Source: Bdellovibrionales bacterium Ga0074137 (lineage in GTDB: Bacteria > Bdellovibrionota > Bdellovibrionia > Bdellovibrionales > JAMPXM01). From it: a stretch of DNA of 64,000 bases. The DNA is taken from assembly GCA_001464715.1 (NCBI GenBank), contig LNDT01000036.1, forward strand, positions 1 through 64,000, given 5' to 3'. Below are positions 53,303 to 62,850 of this stretch, piece after piece; the first letter of the stretch is position 1; every line of letters starts with the position of its first letter. A program made the translations under genes and the position numbers. The notes under the pieces are model-generated. The model saw only the letters and a program-made list of their open reading frames with translations. It did not search any database and was not told the DNA's origin.

Positions 53303-54103
53303 CTACTGGAAAAGGAACTCGTTCACTTTTGCGACAAAGAGCGCCGGATTCTCAACGTTGGCCGAGTGCCCTTGATCTTTCAAAATGTCGAGGCTCGCGT
53401 TCGGTAAACCTGCAGCCAAGATCTGAGAGCTTTCAACTGGAATAATTGGATCGTGTTGACCGTGAAGGACAAGAACCGGGTGACGGATTTTCCCAAGGTC
53501 TTTTGAGATATCTGTGATGTGCAGCATTTTAGGAACGCCATGCCAGTTTATCTTAGCGGCACCGAATGTATCGTCGACGATGCGCTGAAAGAGAGGGCTC
53601 TTCATATCATTTCCGTGGATTGTTCCGTTCATAACGGCCTCAGTGACGGCCCGGTCTTCACTCATCTGTGTGAAGGCAGCATACATTTCAGGTCCAAACT
53701 GAACTCCGGTTGCGCCGACGGGATCCAGCAAAACCGCGCGCTCAAATAAGTTGGGAGCTTTTAGCATTGCAAACAGTGCAATGAGACCTCCGGTCGAGTG
53801 TCCGACCAGACATGCTTTTTTGATTCCCAGTTTATCGCAAAGTTGAATGTAATCCTCGGCGAGAGCTGCGGGGTGCAGCTCTTCTTCGGACTTTGGAGGA
53901 TCCGATTTTCCATAGCCGCGCCACTCGGCCGCAATGAAGCGTCCCTCGAGACCAGGCTTCGCGCTCTTTTTCCAAATTTCGAGAGACGGTTCCCACCAAG
54001 TGTTCGACGCCAAATTTCCGTGAAGGAAAATGGTGTCCATCGGAAGAACCGAGTTCGTTACATCGACGTTCATGCCGTAGTTAAACAAATCGACTCGTGC
54101 CAC
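53303..54103 (-). CDS. Alpha/beta hydrolase
   Basis: 266 residues from a GTG at 54103 with GGAG 7 bases upstream; the frame is open further but without a site. Oxyanion HGNLASNTWW, nucleophile elbow LVGHSTGGL (Ser), acid HGQHDPIIP (Asp) and DQGHSANVENP (His) form a complete triad in the order of haloalkane dehalogenase/epoxide hydrolase-like esterases. Cytosolic. It is third of five genes in the lipid operon, 42 bases after the secreted hydrolase and 1 base before the KAS III-like gene. Substrate unknown; an acyl ester or beta-lactone intermediate is possible. Confidence 0.88.
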   Translation of the reverse strand: MARVDLFNYGMNVDVTNSVLPMDTIFLHGNLASNTWWEPSLEIWKKSAKPGLEGRFIAAEWRGYGKSDPPKSEEELHPAALAEDYIQLCDKLGIKKACLVGHSTGGLIALFAMLKAPNLFERAVLLDPVGATGVQFGPEMYAAFTQMSEDRAVTEAVMNGTIHGNDMKSPLFQRIVDDTFGAAKINWHGVPKMLHITDISKDLGKIRHPVLVLHGQHDPIIPVESSQILAAGLPNASLDILKDQGHSANVENPALFVAKVNEFLFQ

Positions 54104-54144
54104 GGTGGACTCCTTACTTTGTGGGGGCGTTACTTCCGCCCGAA

Positions 54145-55254
54145 TTACTGCTGCGGTATTTCGATCCGAGTTGTTCCGCCATCGACGCCGCCCGACCAAA
54201 CGCCGCCAACCCATGTTCCGCCGTTTTGAATTCGCGGATCTTTGTTGATGATAAGTTTGATCCACTCGGCAGAAAACCCCGGCATCGCTTCTGGAATTTT
54301 GTGTTCAGTGTGCTGTAGGTAGAGACGGCTTGCTTTTGCAGCGGCAGGAACTCGATTCCAAAAAACATCGAGAACATCTTGAGGAATGTACTGATCTTTG
54401 GCAGCGACGACGAGATGAACTTTTCCCGCGGGGAGTTTGTCGACGACATCTTCGGCGCGGAATTTACGCACGCCTTGAATCATGCGAAAAATAGCCTCGA
54501 GTTTATAAGGATGCTCCAAAACGATGGGCTCTGTCAGCGCGTAGGTCGAGTAAACGGTTTGCTTCAAGAAAAAGTCAAAGAGCTGATCGTTGGTCGCCGG
54601 GTTTAAAGGAAACATCGCTCGGGTCGCTGCGATCTGAAGAAGAATCTGATCATCTTGCGCTTTGAGCGACTGAGTGTACGGAGCCATCAGCACAAGCGAT
54701 TCAACTTTCCCCGGGTACATTGCGGAAAACAGCGTTCCAAGAGCTCCGCCATAAGAAAGCGTCACGATGTGGACGGGAGTTCGAAGACCGAGCTTCGATA
54801 AAAGTGAATTCAAATCGCGCGCTTGCTCGGCGATTGGGATTTCGGCTTTTGGAAATCCCTCTTTGATCATCGTCTCGCCCATGCCTCGTGGATCGTAGCG
54901 AAGAATGCCAAGACCATCGCCTTTAAGTTTGTCGACGAAGGTATCCCAAATCCCTGTTCGGTAGGTGAGGCCATTGACAAGAACGACGACGGGTTTTCCC
55001 GGCTCGGGCTTAAGAAAATCGACCCAGAGCTCGCGGTCGCCGCGGATTTTTACGAATTTTTCGATGCGTTCTTGAGCTTTCGCTGAAGCGACAATGCGGC
55101 GAGAGGAGAGCTGCCGCGACGATTCTCGAGCCACCGTCAGATCTCCTGAACGGGGTTGGAAAAGATCACTGCAAGTGGCCGCGTGCCCGGCAGACGACGC
55201 ACCTAAAAACGAAGTCGCGACCACAAAAGCCCCGACTAAAATACCTAACTTCAC
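54145..55254 (-). CDS. Exported alpha/beta hydrolase
   Basis: 369 residues. A signal peptide (MKLGILVGAFVVATSFLGASSAGHA) is followed by an alpha/beta hydrolase core: VVLVNGLTYRTGIWD (oxyanion), RYDPRGMGET, elbow VTLSYGGALG (Ser, with Leu in place of the first Gly of GxSxG), VAAKDQYIP (Asp) and LQHTEHKIPE (His). The last 20 residues are Gly/Trp-rich (GGTWVGGVWSGGV). Periplasmic or secreted lipase/esterase activity is likely. It sits in the lipid operon between the SDR and the cytosolic hydrolase. Confidence 0.85.
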   Translation of the reverse strand: MKLGILVGAFVVATSFLGASSAGHAATCSDLFQPRSGDLTVARESSRQLSSRRIVASAKAQERIEKFVKIRGDRELWVDFLKPEPGKPVVVLVNGLTYRTGIWDTFVDKLKGDGLGILRYDPRGMGETMIKEGFPKAEIPIAEQARDLNSLLSKLGLRTPVHIVTLSYGGALGTLFSAMYPGKVESLVLMAPYTQSLKAQDDQILLQIAATRAMFPLNPATNDQLFDFFLKQTVYSTYALTEPIVLEHPYKLEAIFRMIQGVRKFRAEDVVDKLPAGKVHLVVAAKDQYIPQDVLDVFWNRVPAAAKASRLYLQHTEHKIPEAMPGFSAEWIKLIINKDPRIQNGGTWVGGVWSGGVDGGTTRIEIPQQ

Positions 55255-55272
55255 GAAAGACCCCTCCCTGAG

Positions 55273-55325
55273 GCTTCAATGTTCCATTCGTCTCGCCCCT
55301 CGAGGTTCGAACTAAGCATTGAAGC
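55273..55325 (-). promoter_or_regulatory. Long hairpin between SDR and exported hydrolase genes
   Basis: Perfect 9-base arms GCTTCAATG / CATTGAAGC (55273-55281 and 55317-55325) enclose 35 bases that hold a smaller TCGA-ggt-TCGA repeat. In the 83-base gap of the minus-strand operon it could be an attenuator, a processing site or a leader structure. No T-run follows. Confidence 0.4.
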
Positions 55326-55337
55326 GGTAACCCAAAC

Positions 55338-56120
55338 CTAAACGACCAAACCACCGTCGACCGAAATCACGGCACCATTGATGTATGAAGCTTCGCGAGA
55401 AGCCAAAAACAAACATGCATTCGCGATTTCGGACGGCGTACCGAACCTACCTGCTGGAACTTTGTCAGAAACCGAATTGCGCGCCTCAAGAGGCATCGCT
55501 TCCACCATGGGAGTCATAATGAAACCTGGAGCCACAGCATTGGCTGTGAAGCCTTTTCGCGCGAGCTCTCGGGCCCAAGTCTTGGTCATTCCAATGACGC
55601 CCGCTTTCGAGGCAACGTAATTTGTCTGACCAAAGTTTCCGTAGAGCGCGACGACAGATGCGATCGAGATAATTCTTTTAAACTGGGTGTCGGCAAACTT
55701 CGGAAGCAGAGCTTTTGTGCAGTAAAAGACACCGTTAAGATTTGTGTCGATCACGGCTTGAAAGTCCTCGACCGACATTTTGCCGAAAGACTTGTCGCGA
55801 GTGATGCCGGCGTTGTTGACAAGAATCTCAACCGCAAACGGCAAAGATTGAGCGGCCGCCTCGACCGAGGACCAAGTTGAGACATCGACTTGCTGAAAAT
55901 AGACGCGCTCGCCGAAGGAGGCGAGCTCGAGCCGAGCCACTTCGATCGACTCGGGTGAGTATTCCCAAACCGCGACTTTGGCACCGGCCTCAAGAAATAG
56001 ACGGGTAATCTGCAATCCTATGCCGCGCGCTCCACCTGTCACGACGACGTTGGAGTCCTTGAAGTCAAATTTCAGATTTATTTGTGCGCCCATCGGGTTG
56101 TTGTCTAAGGTTTGGGTCAA
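55338..56120 (-). CDS. fabG: SDR family oxidoreductase, 3-oxoacyl-ACP reductase-like
   Basis: 260 residues. Cofactor motif TGGARGIGLQI, NNAG in VNNAGITRD, catalytic Ser in SIASVVALYG, YxxxK in YVASKAG and the C-terminal INGAVISVDGGL are those of FabG-like classical SDRs. They reduce 3-oxoacyl thioesters with NAD(P)H. It is first of the five-gene lipid operon. Acetoacetyl-CoA reductase (PhaB) or a tailoring reductase for the KAS III-like product are alternatives. The first nine residues could be skipped by starting at a second Met. Confidence 0.9.
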   Translation of the reverse strand: MTQTLDNNPMGAQINLKFDFKDSNVVVTGGARGIGLQITRLFLEAGAKVAVWEYSPESIEVARLELASFGERVYFQQVDVSTWSSVEAAAQSLPFAVEILVNNAGITRDKSFGKMSVEDFQAVIDTNLNGVFYCTKALLPKFADTQFKRIISIASVVALYGNFGQTNYVASKAGVIGMTKTWARELARKGFTANAVAPGFIMTPMVEAMPLEARNSVSDKVPAGRFGTPSEIANACLFLASREASYINGAVISVDGGLVV

Positions 56121-56533
56121 GATTCAGTCAACGCGAAAAGAGCTTTAACTCAGCCCGAGAAAATGCCCAGCGTCATGAGTTTAGGTGCAGCAACCATATG
56201 AAATTATTTACATTTAACATGCCGATGTAGAGCAATGACTCTATAAAAGCAGCTGAATTTCAACCGTGTTGCGACTTTTTTAAACACGCCGATGAAGCGA
56301 AGAATTCCCGGAATAGTTCACTGAAGTTTTAGAATCGCCTGAACATTTCTTTGCGAACGATTCATCTTCGTCTTCGCCGTTGCGTGAAAACAGTGAGAGA
56401 ATTTGATTCGACTTGCCTCAGTGAAACCGAAGTGAGAACTAATGACTCGTTCACAAACTCGGGACAAAGGATCACACTGCGGTCACAGCAGGTCGTTTTC
56501 TTTATTTCTTATTCGGTTTTCAGTGAGGAATCG
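56121..56533. other. Divergent intergenic region, lipid operon / oxidase operon
   Basis: 413 bases. An open frame continues upstream of the cytochrome c start but has no ribosome site or protein-like character. I see no FNR-type box and no clear -35/-10 pair or hairpin that I can defend. Confidence 0.6.
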
Positions 56534-57154
56534 ATGGCAACTCAAGATTCTAAATCCGGTTCGACTTCAGGTACCAATTCGGGCTCGACAAAATCAATTC
56601 CAGGCGCGGACGAGCGCGAGGAAAGCTATTCTGGTGTGAACAAAGCCGGAATGGTCACTTTTATCGCGTCGATGGCCGTGACCTTCGTATCATTTTTCTA
56701 CGTGAGTTTCTTCAGCGGAGGCATCGACTTGAAAGAAGTGAAGCCGGCGGATGCACCGGTCGAGCAGGTCGTAGCCGAAGCTCCCGTTGATGTCTCCGGA
56801 GTGACCGAGCCTTGGTTGGCCAATGCCGACATGGTGAAACATGGTGCAGCTATCTACAAAACAAACTGTGCGATGTGCCATGGCGCTGGCGGCGCGGGCG
56901 ATGGTGTTGCCGGAGCGAATCTCAATCCGAAGCCTCGAAATTTGATCGAAGGCGGCTGGAAGCAAGGTGGCGGTGAGCTTGCGCTATTCAAAACTCTGCA
57001 GACAGGAATCCCCGGGGGCTCCATGCAAGGTTATAAAGATGCACTTCCGGCCAAAGACCGATGGGCTCTCGTCCAATTCATCCACTCAATCACGAAGACC
57101 CCAGAAAAAGACTCGGAAGCCGAACTGAAAGCAAAAGCGCCGACACTTCAGTAG
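56534..57154 (+). CDS. Membrane-anchored mono-heme cytochrome c
   Basis: 206 residues from ATG 56534 with a GAGGA site. A Ser/Gly/Thr-rich cytosolic N-terminus (about 1-38) is followed by one TM (about 40-60, MVTFIASMAVTFVSFFYVSFF) and a class I cytochrome c domain (about 90-190) with heme motif C112-A-M-C-H116 and a likely axial Met in GSMQGYKDAL. It is first in the caa3 oxidase operon and probably feeds electrons to the oxidase or serves in its assembly. The long low-complexity N-terminus is unusual. Confidence 0.9.
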   Translation: MATQDSKSGSTSGTNSGSTKSIPGADEREESYSGVNKAGMVTFIASMAVTFVSFFYVSFFSGGIDLKEVKPADAPVEQVVAEAPVDVSGVTEPWLANADMVKHGAAIYKTNCAMCHGAGGAGDGVAGANLNPKPRNLIEGGWKQGGGELALFKTLQTGIPGGSMQGYKDALPAKDRWALVQFIHSITKTPEKDSEAELKAKAPTLQ

Positions 57155-57170
57155 GAAACAGGAAGAGCTC

Positions 57171-58040
57171 ATGGACCTCGAATCGTCGAAATGTGAAATG
57201 CGTAAAGGCTTCATGGCTTCGATCTTAATGATCGCGGCGACGTTGTCGATGGCGCCATTGGCTCACGCTCGCGAATTCGGAAAGGCCGCTCCAGGTCATA
57301 GCAATGAAACTCCAACCGAACTTGGTGATGTGACGATCGAACCGAAGTTAGGCGACAAGGTCGATCTCGATGCGAAGTTTCTTGATCACAGCGGCCGCGA
57401 GGTTTCGCTTCGAGACTATGCGAAAGACGGGAAGCCAATCCTCTTGAGTCTCGCGTATTATTCTTGCCCCAGCCTCTGCAATTTTCACTTAAACGGTCTG
57501 AACGATGCCTTCAAACAAATGAAGCAACCTCTCGGTGAAGAGTTCAATTTGGTTGTTGTCAGTTTTGATCCGAAAGAAAAACCGGCACTTGCGGCGGCCA
57601 AGAGGGAGAGCTACCTCAAAGAATACGGCCGTCCCGAGGGCTCCGAAGGCTGGCATTTTTTGACGGGCTCGGCTGAATCGAGCGCGGCACTGGCCAAGGC
57701 GGTCGGCTTTGGATTTCGCTGGGATGAAGCGCAAAAGCAGTACGCCCATGCATCGGCGGCTTTTGCGATCGCACCCGATGGCACGATCACACGGTACTTA
57801 TTTGGTATTGTCTTTGATCCGAAGACCGTTCGGCTTTCGATGCTCGAGGCATCCAAAGGCAAAATCGGAACCGTGATTGATAAATTAATACTCTATTGCT
57901 TCCACTATGATCCGAAAGAGAACAAATACACGCTGGCCGCATTCAACGTGATGCGAGCGGGTGGCATCTTGATCTTGTTGGTCTTGGGCGCGTTCCTTGT
58001 TCCGTTTTGGTTTCGTGGTCGTGATCAAGAAGTAAAGTAG
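57171..58040 (+). CDS. SCO1/SenC family copper chaperone
   Basis: 289 residues. A signal segment (about 14-34) precedes a thioredoxin-like domain with the SCO copper motif C99-P-S-L-C103 (LAYYSCPSLC), LVVVSFDPKEKP, and a conserved His in QYAHASAAFAIAPDG. A C-terminal TM helix (about 262-282, GGILILLVLGAFLVPFWF) anchors it, which is less common than an N-terminal anchor. SCO proteins load or reduce the CuA site of subunit II, which is encoded next. Confidence 0.93.
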   Translation: MDLESSKCEMRKGFMASILMIAATLSMAPLAHAREFGKAAPGHSNETPTELGDVTIEPKLGDKVDLDAKFLDHSGREVSLRDYAKDGKPILLSLAYYSCPSLCNFHLNGLNDAFKQMKQPLGEEFNLVVVSFDPKEKPALAAAKRESYLKEYGRPEGSEGWHFLTGSAESSAALAKAVGFGFRWDEAQKQYAHASAAFAIAPDGTITRYLFGIVFDPKTVRLSMLEASKGKIGTVIDKLILYCFHYDPKENKYTLAAFNVMRAGGILILLVLGAFLVPFWFRGRDQEVK

Positions 58041-58084
58041 ACAGCGTGATTGTTCGATTCAAAAGTTTTGAAGGAGATTGTTCG

Positions 58085-59182
58085 ATGAACCTCAACCGCG
58101 GCAGATTTTTCGCCGGACCTCGTGTCGCTACTTTAGCCGCATTTATGTCGACCATCATTGCGTCGATGTTTTCGGTCGTGGCTGGCGCAAGCACGTTCAT
58201 GCCACCATCGGCCACCGCGCTTGCGGCCGAAGTCGACCACATCTACGCCTTTTTGCTGATCGCAAGTTTGATTTCGTTCATTCTTTTGATCGGTGGGATG
58301 TTCTGGTTCGTTTACAAATACCAGCGACGCTCGGCGAACGATAAGACCGCTTACATCACTCATGACCATACTCTCGAGTTTGTTTGGTCGTTTGTTCCGT
58401 TCGTCATTTTCATGTTCGTGTTTTTCTGGGGTTGGAAAGTCTATCATGACATGAGAACCGTTCCTGCGGATGCGCTTGAGGTTCAGGTCATGGCTAAGAA
58501 GTGGGACTGGCGCTTCACTTATAAGAGCGGCAAAGAAGTGACGTCGGGACTTGATGACAACGGCCAGAAAATTCCGGCGACTCTTGTTGTCCCATCGGGA
58601 CGTCCCGTGAAGCTTGTTATGGCTTCAGAAAAAATCAATGCGGCATCGACGGATCCAAGAGATCGCCCGGTACTTCACTCATTTTTCATCCCGTCGGCGC
58701 GAGTGAAACAAGACGTCGTTCCGGGCCGCTACACGATGCTGTGGTTTAATTTCGATCAACCCGGTGAGTACTGGGTTTTCTGCACAGAGTTCTGCGGTGC
58801 CGGACACTCGGCGATGAAAGCAAAAATCAAAGCTGTTCCACAAGCTGACTTTGATCGCTGGCTCGCAGAAGAAGGTGGCGGAGTTTTGACTTTAGCCGAA
58901 CAGGGTAAAGCTCTTTACGGAGCAAAAGCGTGTGTTGGCTGCCACAGTGCCGATGGAACACGGGTCGTTGGACCTACATTCAAAGGTTCGTGGGGCGCTC
59001 AGCATAAGATGGAAGGCGGCGCGACAGTCGCTGTCGACGAAAATTATATTCGTGAATCGATTCTCAACCCGAATGCGAAAATTGTTGCAGGATATCCTGC
59101 GGGAGTCATGCCGGCTTATGCTGGTCAGCTCTCGGACGATGAACTGTTGGCACTGATCGAATTCATTAAAACACTGAAGTAA
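58085..59182 (+). CDS. coxB: Cytochrome c oxidase subunit II with fused cytochrome c (caa3 type)
   Basis: 365 residues from ATG 58085 (GGAG site upstream). A signal, two TM helices and the CuA domain are followed by a C-terminal cytochrome c. CuA ligands are in C233-TEF-C237-GAG-H241-SA-M244, with an upstream His in PVLHSFFIP. The fused heme site is C283-VG-C286-H287, with a likely axial Met in AGVMPAYAGQL. This is the caa3 arrangement, which takes electrons from soluble or membrane cytochrome c. The operon neighbours are SCO and subunit I. Confidence 0.96.
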   Translation: MNLNRGRFFAGPRVATLAAFMSTIIASMFSVVAGASTFMPPSATALAAEVDHIYAFLLIASLISFILLIGGMFWFVYKYQRRSANDKTAYITHDHTLEFVWSFVPFVIFMFVFFWGWKVYHDMRTVPADALEVQVMAKKWDWRFTYKSGKEVTSGLDDNGQKIPATLVVPSGRPVKLVMASEKINAASTDPRDRPVLHSFFIPSARVKQDVVPGRYTMLWFNFDQPGEYWVFCTEFCGAGHSAMKAKIKAVPQADFDRWLAEEGGGVLTLAEQGKALYGAKACVGCHSADGTRVVGPTFKGSWGAQHKMEGGATVAVDENYIRESILNPNAKIVAGYPAGVMPAYAGQLSDDELLALIEFIKTLK

Positions 59183-59194
59183 GGAGGTGGGCCC

Positions 59195-60802
59195 ATGGCA
59201 AATGTAACAGGCGCTCACACAGCGAATCATTCGGACTCAAATTATCTCAATCACGAAAAAGGCTTGTGGAATTGGCTATCGACGCTCGACCACAAGCGCA
59301 TCGGATTGCTTTACTTTATCACCGTTGCGATCTTCTTTTTGATCGGCGGAATTTTCGCGCTCTTGATCCGCACCGAGCTTTTCTCGGCGGGCGAGACCAT
59401 CATGACGGCTGAACAGTACTCAAGAGTGATGACTTATCACGGGGCCGTGATGGTCTTCTTGGTCATCATCCCTGGGATTCCAGCGTTTTTAGGAAACTTC
59501 TTTTTGCCAATGCAAATTGGCGCAAAAGATGTCGCCTTCCCACGATTAAATTTGGCGAGCTGGTACTGCCTGATCATTGGTGCGGGTATTGCTCTCGCGT
59601 CGTTATTTTTTGGCGGAGCTGACACGGGTTGGACGTTCTACACGCCGTACTCGATCAAACATGCTCCCGCGGTCATCTGCATGGTCTTGGGCGTTTTCGT
59701 CGCGGGCTTTTCGTCGATTCTGACGGGTCTGAACTTTATCGTTACGACTCATAAGCTGCGTGCGCCGGGCATGACGATGAATCGAATTCCTCTGTTCGTG
59801 TGGGCTCTTTACTCGACGGCCATTATTCAGGTTCTTGCGACACCGGTTCTTGCAATCACTGTTCTTCTGCTGGCGGCAGAGAACGTTTTTGGAATCGGCT
59901 TCTTTGACCCGGCCCTGGGTGGCGATCCGGTCTTGTTCCAGCATTTCTTCTGGTTCTATTCGCACCCGGCCGTTTACATCATGATTCTTCCGGCGTTCGG
60001 CGTGATTTCCGAACTCATCACGACGTTTTCGAAGAAAACGATTTTTGGTTACACAGCGATTGCTTACTCAAGTGTCGCGATTGCTGCTGTTTCGTTCTTC
60101 GTTTGGGGTCACCACATGTTCGTCTCAGGTCAGTCTGAGATCGCTGGCATCGTATTCTCTTTCATCACGATGTTGGTCGGCGTTCCGACGGCGATTAAGC
60201 TCTTCAACTGGGTGGCGACTCTTTATAAGGGATCGATCAATCTCTCGGCGCCGATGCTCTATGCCTTGGGATTCATGTTCCTTTTTACCATCGGTGGCGT
60301 GACGGGGATCTTCCTAGCAACAATCGCGGTCGACGTTCACTTCCACGATACGTACTTCGTCGTTGCTCACTTTCACTATGTGATGGTGGGGGGAACTTTG
60401 ATGGCTATCATGGGTGGCATTTACTACTGGTTCCCGAAGATGTTTGGAAAGCTAGTGAATGATAAGTGGGCGCAGGTTTCTTTCTTCTTTATCTTCGTGG
60501 GTTTCAACGTCACATTCTATCCGCAGTTTGTTTTGGGTTCGCTCGGAATGCCTCGTCGGTATTTCGATTATCTTCCCGAGTATGAACATCTCAACCGTAT
60601 CTCGACGGTGGGCGCTTACTTGATCGGAATTGGTTTCGTGATCTCTGTGATCACCGTGATCCATGGCCTTTTCCGTGGAAAGCCAGCAGGGCCAAATCCA
60701 TGGGGAGGAACAACTCTCGAATGGACGACAGCGTCTCCACCACCGCATGAGAATTTCCTCGTAACACCTATCGTAACGGCAGGACCTTATGAGCACCGCT
60801 AA
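59195..60802 (+). CDS. coxA: Cytochrome c oxidase subunit I (A2-type)
   Basis: 535 residues, 12 TM. Heme and CuB ligands are visible in [29 protein letters not shown] and the closing [16 protein letters not shown]. The K-channel end of A1 enzymes, HPEVYI with its Glu, is here HPAVYI preceded by Tyr-Ser, which is the A2 subfamily mark (YS motif). AAGGAGGTG lies upstream of the ATG. Its end overlaps coxC by 14 bases. It is the catalytic proton-pumping core of the caa3 oxidase. Confidence 0.98.
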   Translation: MANVTGAHTANHSDSNYLNHEKGLWNWLSTLDHKRIGLLYFITVAIFFLIGGIFALLIRTELFSAGETIMTAEQYSRVMTYHGAVMVFLVIIPGIPAFLGNFFLPMQIGAKDVAFPRLNLASWYCLIIGAGIALASLFFGGADTGWTFYTPYSIKHAPAVICMVLGVFVAGFSSILTGLNFIVTTHKLRAPGMTMNRIPLFVWALYSTAIIQVLATPVLAITVLLLAAENVFGIGFFDPALGGDPVLFQHFFWFYSHPAVYIMILPAFGVISELITTFSKKTIFGYTAIAYSSVAIAAVSFFVWGHHMFVSGQSEIAGIVFSFITMLVGVPTAIKLFNWVATLYKGSINLSAPMLYALGFMFLFTIGGVTGIFLATIAVDVHFHDTYFVVAHFHYVMVGGTLMAIMGGIYYWFPKMFGKLVNDKWAQVSFFFIFVGFNVTFYPQFVLGSLGMPRRYFDYLPEYEHLNRISTVGAYLIGIGFVISVITVIHGLFRGKPAGPNPWGGTTLEWTTASPPPHENFLVTPIVTAGPYEHR

Positions 60803-61475
60803 ATCGTCGACTCCCGGAGTTCATCAACACGCCCATCACTACGACAGTGCCGAGCACGAATACCAAAGTTCAAAGCAGGGGCTTTGGTTGTTCATGTGCA
60901 CAGAAATTTTGATGTTTGGTGGCCTCTTCGTCGCGTACATCATTTTCCACAACATGTTTCCTGAGACCTTTAAAGTGGGCTCCCTTTTCACGGATGTGAA
61001 ATACGGAGCGACAAACACTGTTGTTCTGCTTTTCAGTTCGCTGACGATGGCTCTTGGAATTCACTACTGCCAAATGCGACAGCAACAAAAGGCTGTTATA
61101 GCCCTGGCGGTAACGATCCTTTGCGGTTTTGCGTTCATGGGAATCAAGTGGCTTGAGTACTCGCACAAATTCCACATGGGACTTTTGCCGGGCGACTGGT
61201 ACGCGGGCAACGCCGAGATGATCGCAGCCGAGATCGGCAATGTAACGATCCCATCGAACATCGCTCTGTATTTTTCGTTCTACTTTATGATGACGGGTCT
61301 TCACGGTGTTCACGTTTTAGTGGGTATGGGCCTCATCACTTGGGTCATGATCCGCACAATGAGGGGCGAATTCGGTCCGCATTTTTACACACCGGTTGAA
61401 GGTGTTGGACTGTTCTGGCACTTGGTCGATTTGGTTTGGATTTACCTGTTCCCGCTTCTGTATTTGGTTTCCTGA
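60789..61475 (+). CDS. coxC: Cytochrome c oxidase subunit III
   Basis: 228 residues with about five to six TM helices. Family marks are [25 protein letters not shown], the middle LGIHYC and FHMGLLPG regions, [16 protein letters not shown] and [19 protein letters not shown]. The short N-terminus before TM1 is His-rich. It overlaps coxA by 14 bases and precedes coxD by 26. Subunit III stabilises proton pumping in subunit I. Confidence 0.97.
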   Translation: MSTAKSSTPGVHQHAHHYDSAEHEYQSSKQGLWLFMCTEILMFGGLFVAYIIFHNMFPETFKVGSLFTDVKYGATNTVVLLFSSLTMALGIHYCQMRQQQKAVIALAVTILCGFAFMGIKWLEYSHKFHMGLLPGDWYAGNAEMIAAEIGNVTIPSNIALYFSFYFMMTGLHGVHVLVGMGLITWVMIRTMRGEFGPHFYTPVEGVGLFWHLVDLVWIYLFPLLYLVS

Positions 61476-61501
61476 AAATTTGAATTCCTGAAAGAGGATT
61501 T

Positions 61502-61837
61502 ATGGCACAGACAAATACGAATCACGATGCTCACGGCGGGGACTCTCATCACATCATTCCTCTGCCGACCTACTTTAAGATTTTCGGAGCACTGATAGCT
61601 TTGACGGTTATCACTGTCGCCGTCACGAAGGTCGACTTCGGTGCCTTTAACGCCGTCGTTGCGTTTGGAATTGCATCGGTAAAAGCCGCGTTGGTTTTGG
61701 GTTACTTCATGCACTTGAAGTACGACAATCTGATGAACCGAGTGATCATCGCTTCGGGTGTATTTTTCCTGATCGTCCTTTGGTTTTTCTCGGTTCTCGA
61801 TATCGGCACACGCGCGATCGTGACCTCGCCTCTCTGA
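61502..61837 (+). CDS. coxD: Cytochrome c oxidase subunit IV family protein
   Basis: 111 residues with three TM helices. The N-terminus is His-rich (NHDAHGGDSHHIIP), followed by TYFKIFGALIALTVITVAV, the family segment VAFGIASVKAALVLGYFMHLKYDNL and VIIASGVFFLIVLWFFSVLD. This is the CyoD/COX4_pro type small subunit. It has a GAGGA site and ends the oxidase structural genes before the heme A synthesis genes. Confidence 0.92.
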   Translation: MAQTNTNHDAHGGDSHHIIPLPTYFKIFGALIALTVITVAVTKVDFGAFNAVVAFGIASVKAALVLGYFMHLKYDNLMNRVIIASGVFFLIVLWFFSVLDIGTRAIVTSPL

Positions 61838-61907
61838 TCGCTGTCTTTTCACCGTTCAGTCTTGACCCTTTCGATGCAAAGCGCGAAAGGGTAGCTGGAG
61901 CCAACGC

Positions 61908-62831
61908 GTGAGACTTTTTTTCGACCTCACAAAATCAGGCATTGTCGTTTTCGTTCTCGTAACGGGAGCGGCCGGCTATGCCATGAGCCATCCGTTCGAA
62001 ACGGCCTGGGAGCTCGGACATATTCTGGCGACACTCTCGGCATTATACTTTTTGTCGGCTGGAAGTTTTGCGATCAATCAGGCGCAGGAGTCGCATATCG
62101 ACGCCATGATGCCCAGAACCGCGGGCCGCCCAGTTCCGTCGGGACGAATTTCCCGCGCCCAGGCCTATATTCTGGGATTTGGTTTTGTAATCATCGGTGC
62201 GCTGGCGGCCTTACTGGTCAATACGACGGTCTTCGCGATTGGTATCGGCACAGTCTTTCTTTACAACGTGCCTTACACAATGTGGTGGAAGCGCAAATGG
62301 GCCTTCGGCGCTGTGCCCGGCGCGATTCCTGGCGGTGCTTCTGTACTTTTAGGTTATGCAGCTAACCAACCGATGATCTTGATGCCGGAACCGATTTACC
62401 TTTTTCTGCTCATGTTCTTATGGCAGATGCCACACTTTTGGTCCCTCGCGATTCGCTTTCGAGAGGACTACGCGGCCGGCGGAATTCCGGTGCTTCCGGT
62501 GAGAGTCGGAACCGAACGAACTCTTTTTCATATAGCGCTTTACACTTTTGCGTACGTGGCGACAGCGGCTGCGGCGCCGTACTTCACCTCGGCTCGCTGG
62601 GCTTACGCGATTTTAGTACTGCCACTTTCTTTCATAGTAGTTTGGCAATTCTTGAAATTTTTTAGGTCGGTCATTGACCGTCACGAGAAGTCTCGCTGGC
62701 TTCCGTTCTTTCTTTGGACGAATCTATCAATTCTCATATTTCTTGCGGCGCCCGTAATTGATCGTTGGGTCGGTCACGCAATTCTTATGTCAGATATTGC
62801 CGCGGAATTCGCGAGACTCGGTGATAACTAG
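61908..62831 (+). CDS. ctaB: Protoheme IX farnesyltransferase (heme O synthase)
   Basis: 307 residues, about nine TM. The UbiA-family allylic diphosphate site is NQAQESHIDAMMPRTAGRP, with YNVPYTMWWKRKWAFGAVPGAIPGG and the second acidic loop FREDYAAGGIPVLPV. It attaches farnesyl to heme B to make heme O, the precursor of heme A for the oxidase encoded upstream. The start is a GTG (gtgagactt) at 61908. It is separated by 70 bases from coxD and by 19 from ctaA. Confidence 0.94.
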   Translation: MRLFFDLTKSGIVVFVLVTGAAGYAMSHPFETAWELGHILATLSALYFLSAGSFAINQAQESHIDAMMPRTAGRPVPSGRISRAQAYILGFGFVIIGALAALLVNTTVFAIGIGTVFLYNVPYTMWWKRKWAFGAVPGAIPGGASVLLGYAANQPMILMPEPIYLFLLMFLWQMPHFWSLAIRFREDYAAGGIPVLPVRVGTERTLFHIALYTFAYVATAAAAPYFTSARWAYAILVLPLSFIVVWQFLKFFRSVIDRHEKSRWLPFFLWTNLSILIFLAAPVIDRWVGHAILMSDIAAEFARLGDN

Positions 62832-62850
62832 CAACAACGAAGAGGGGCTT

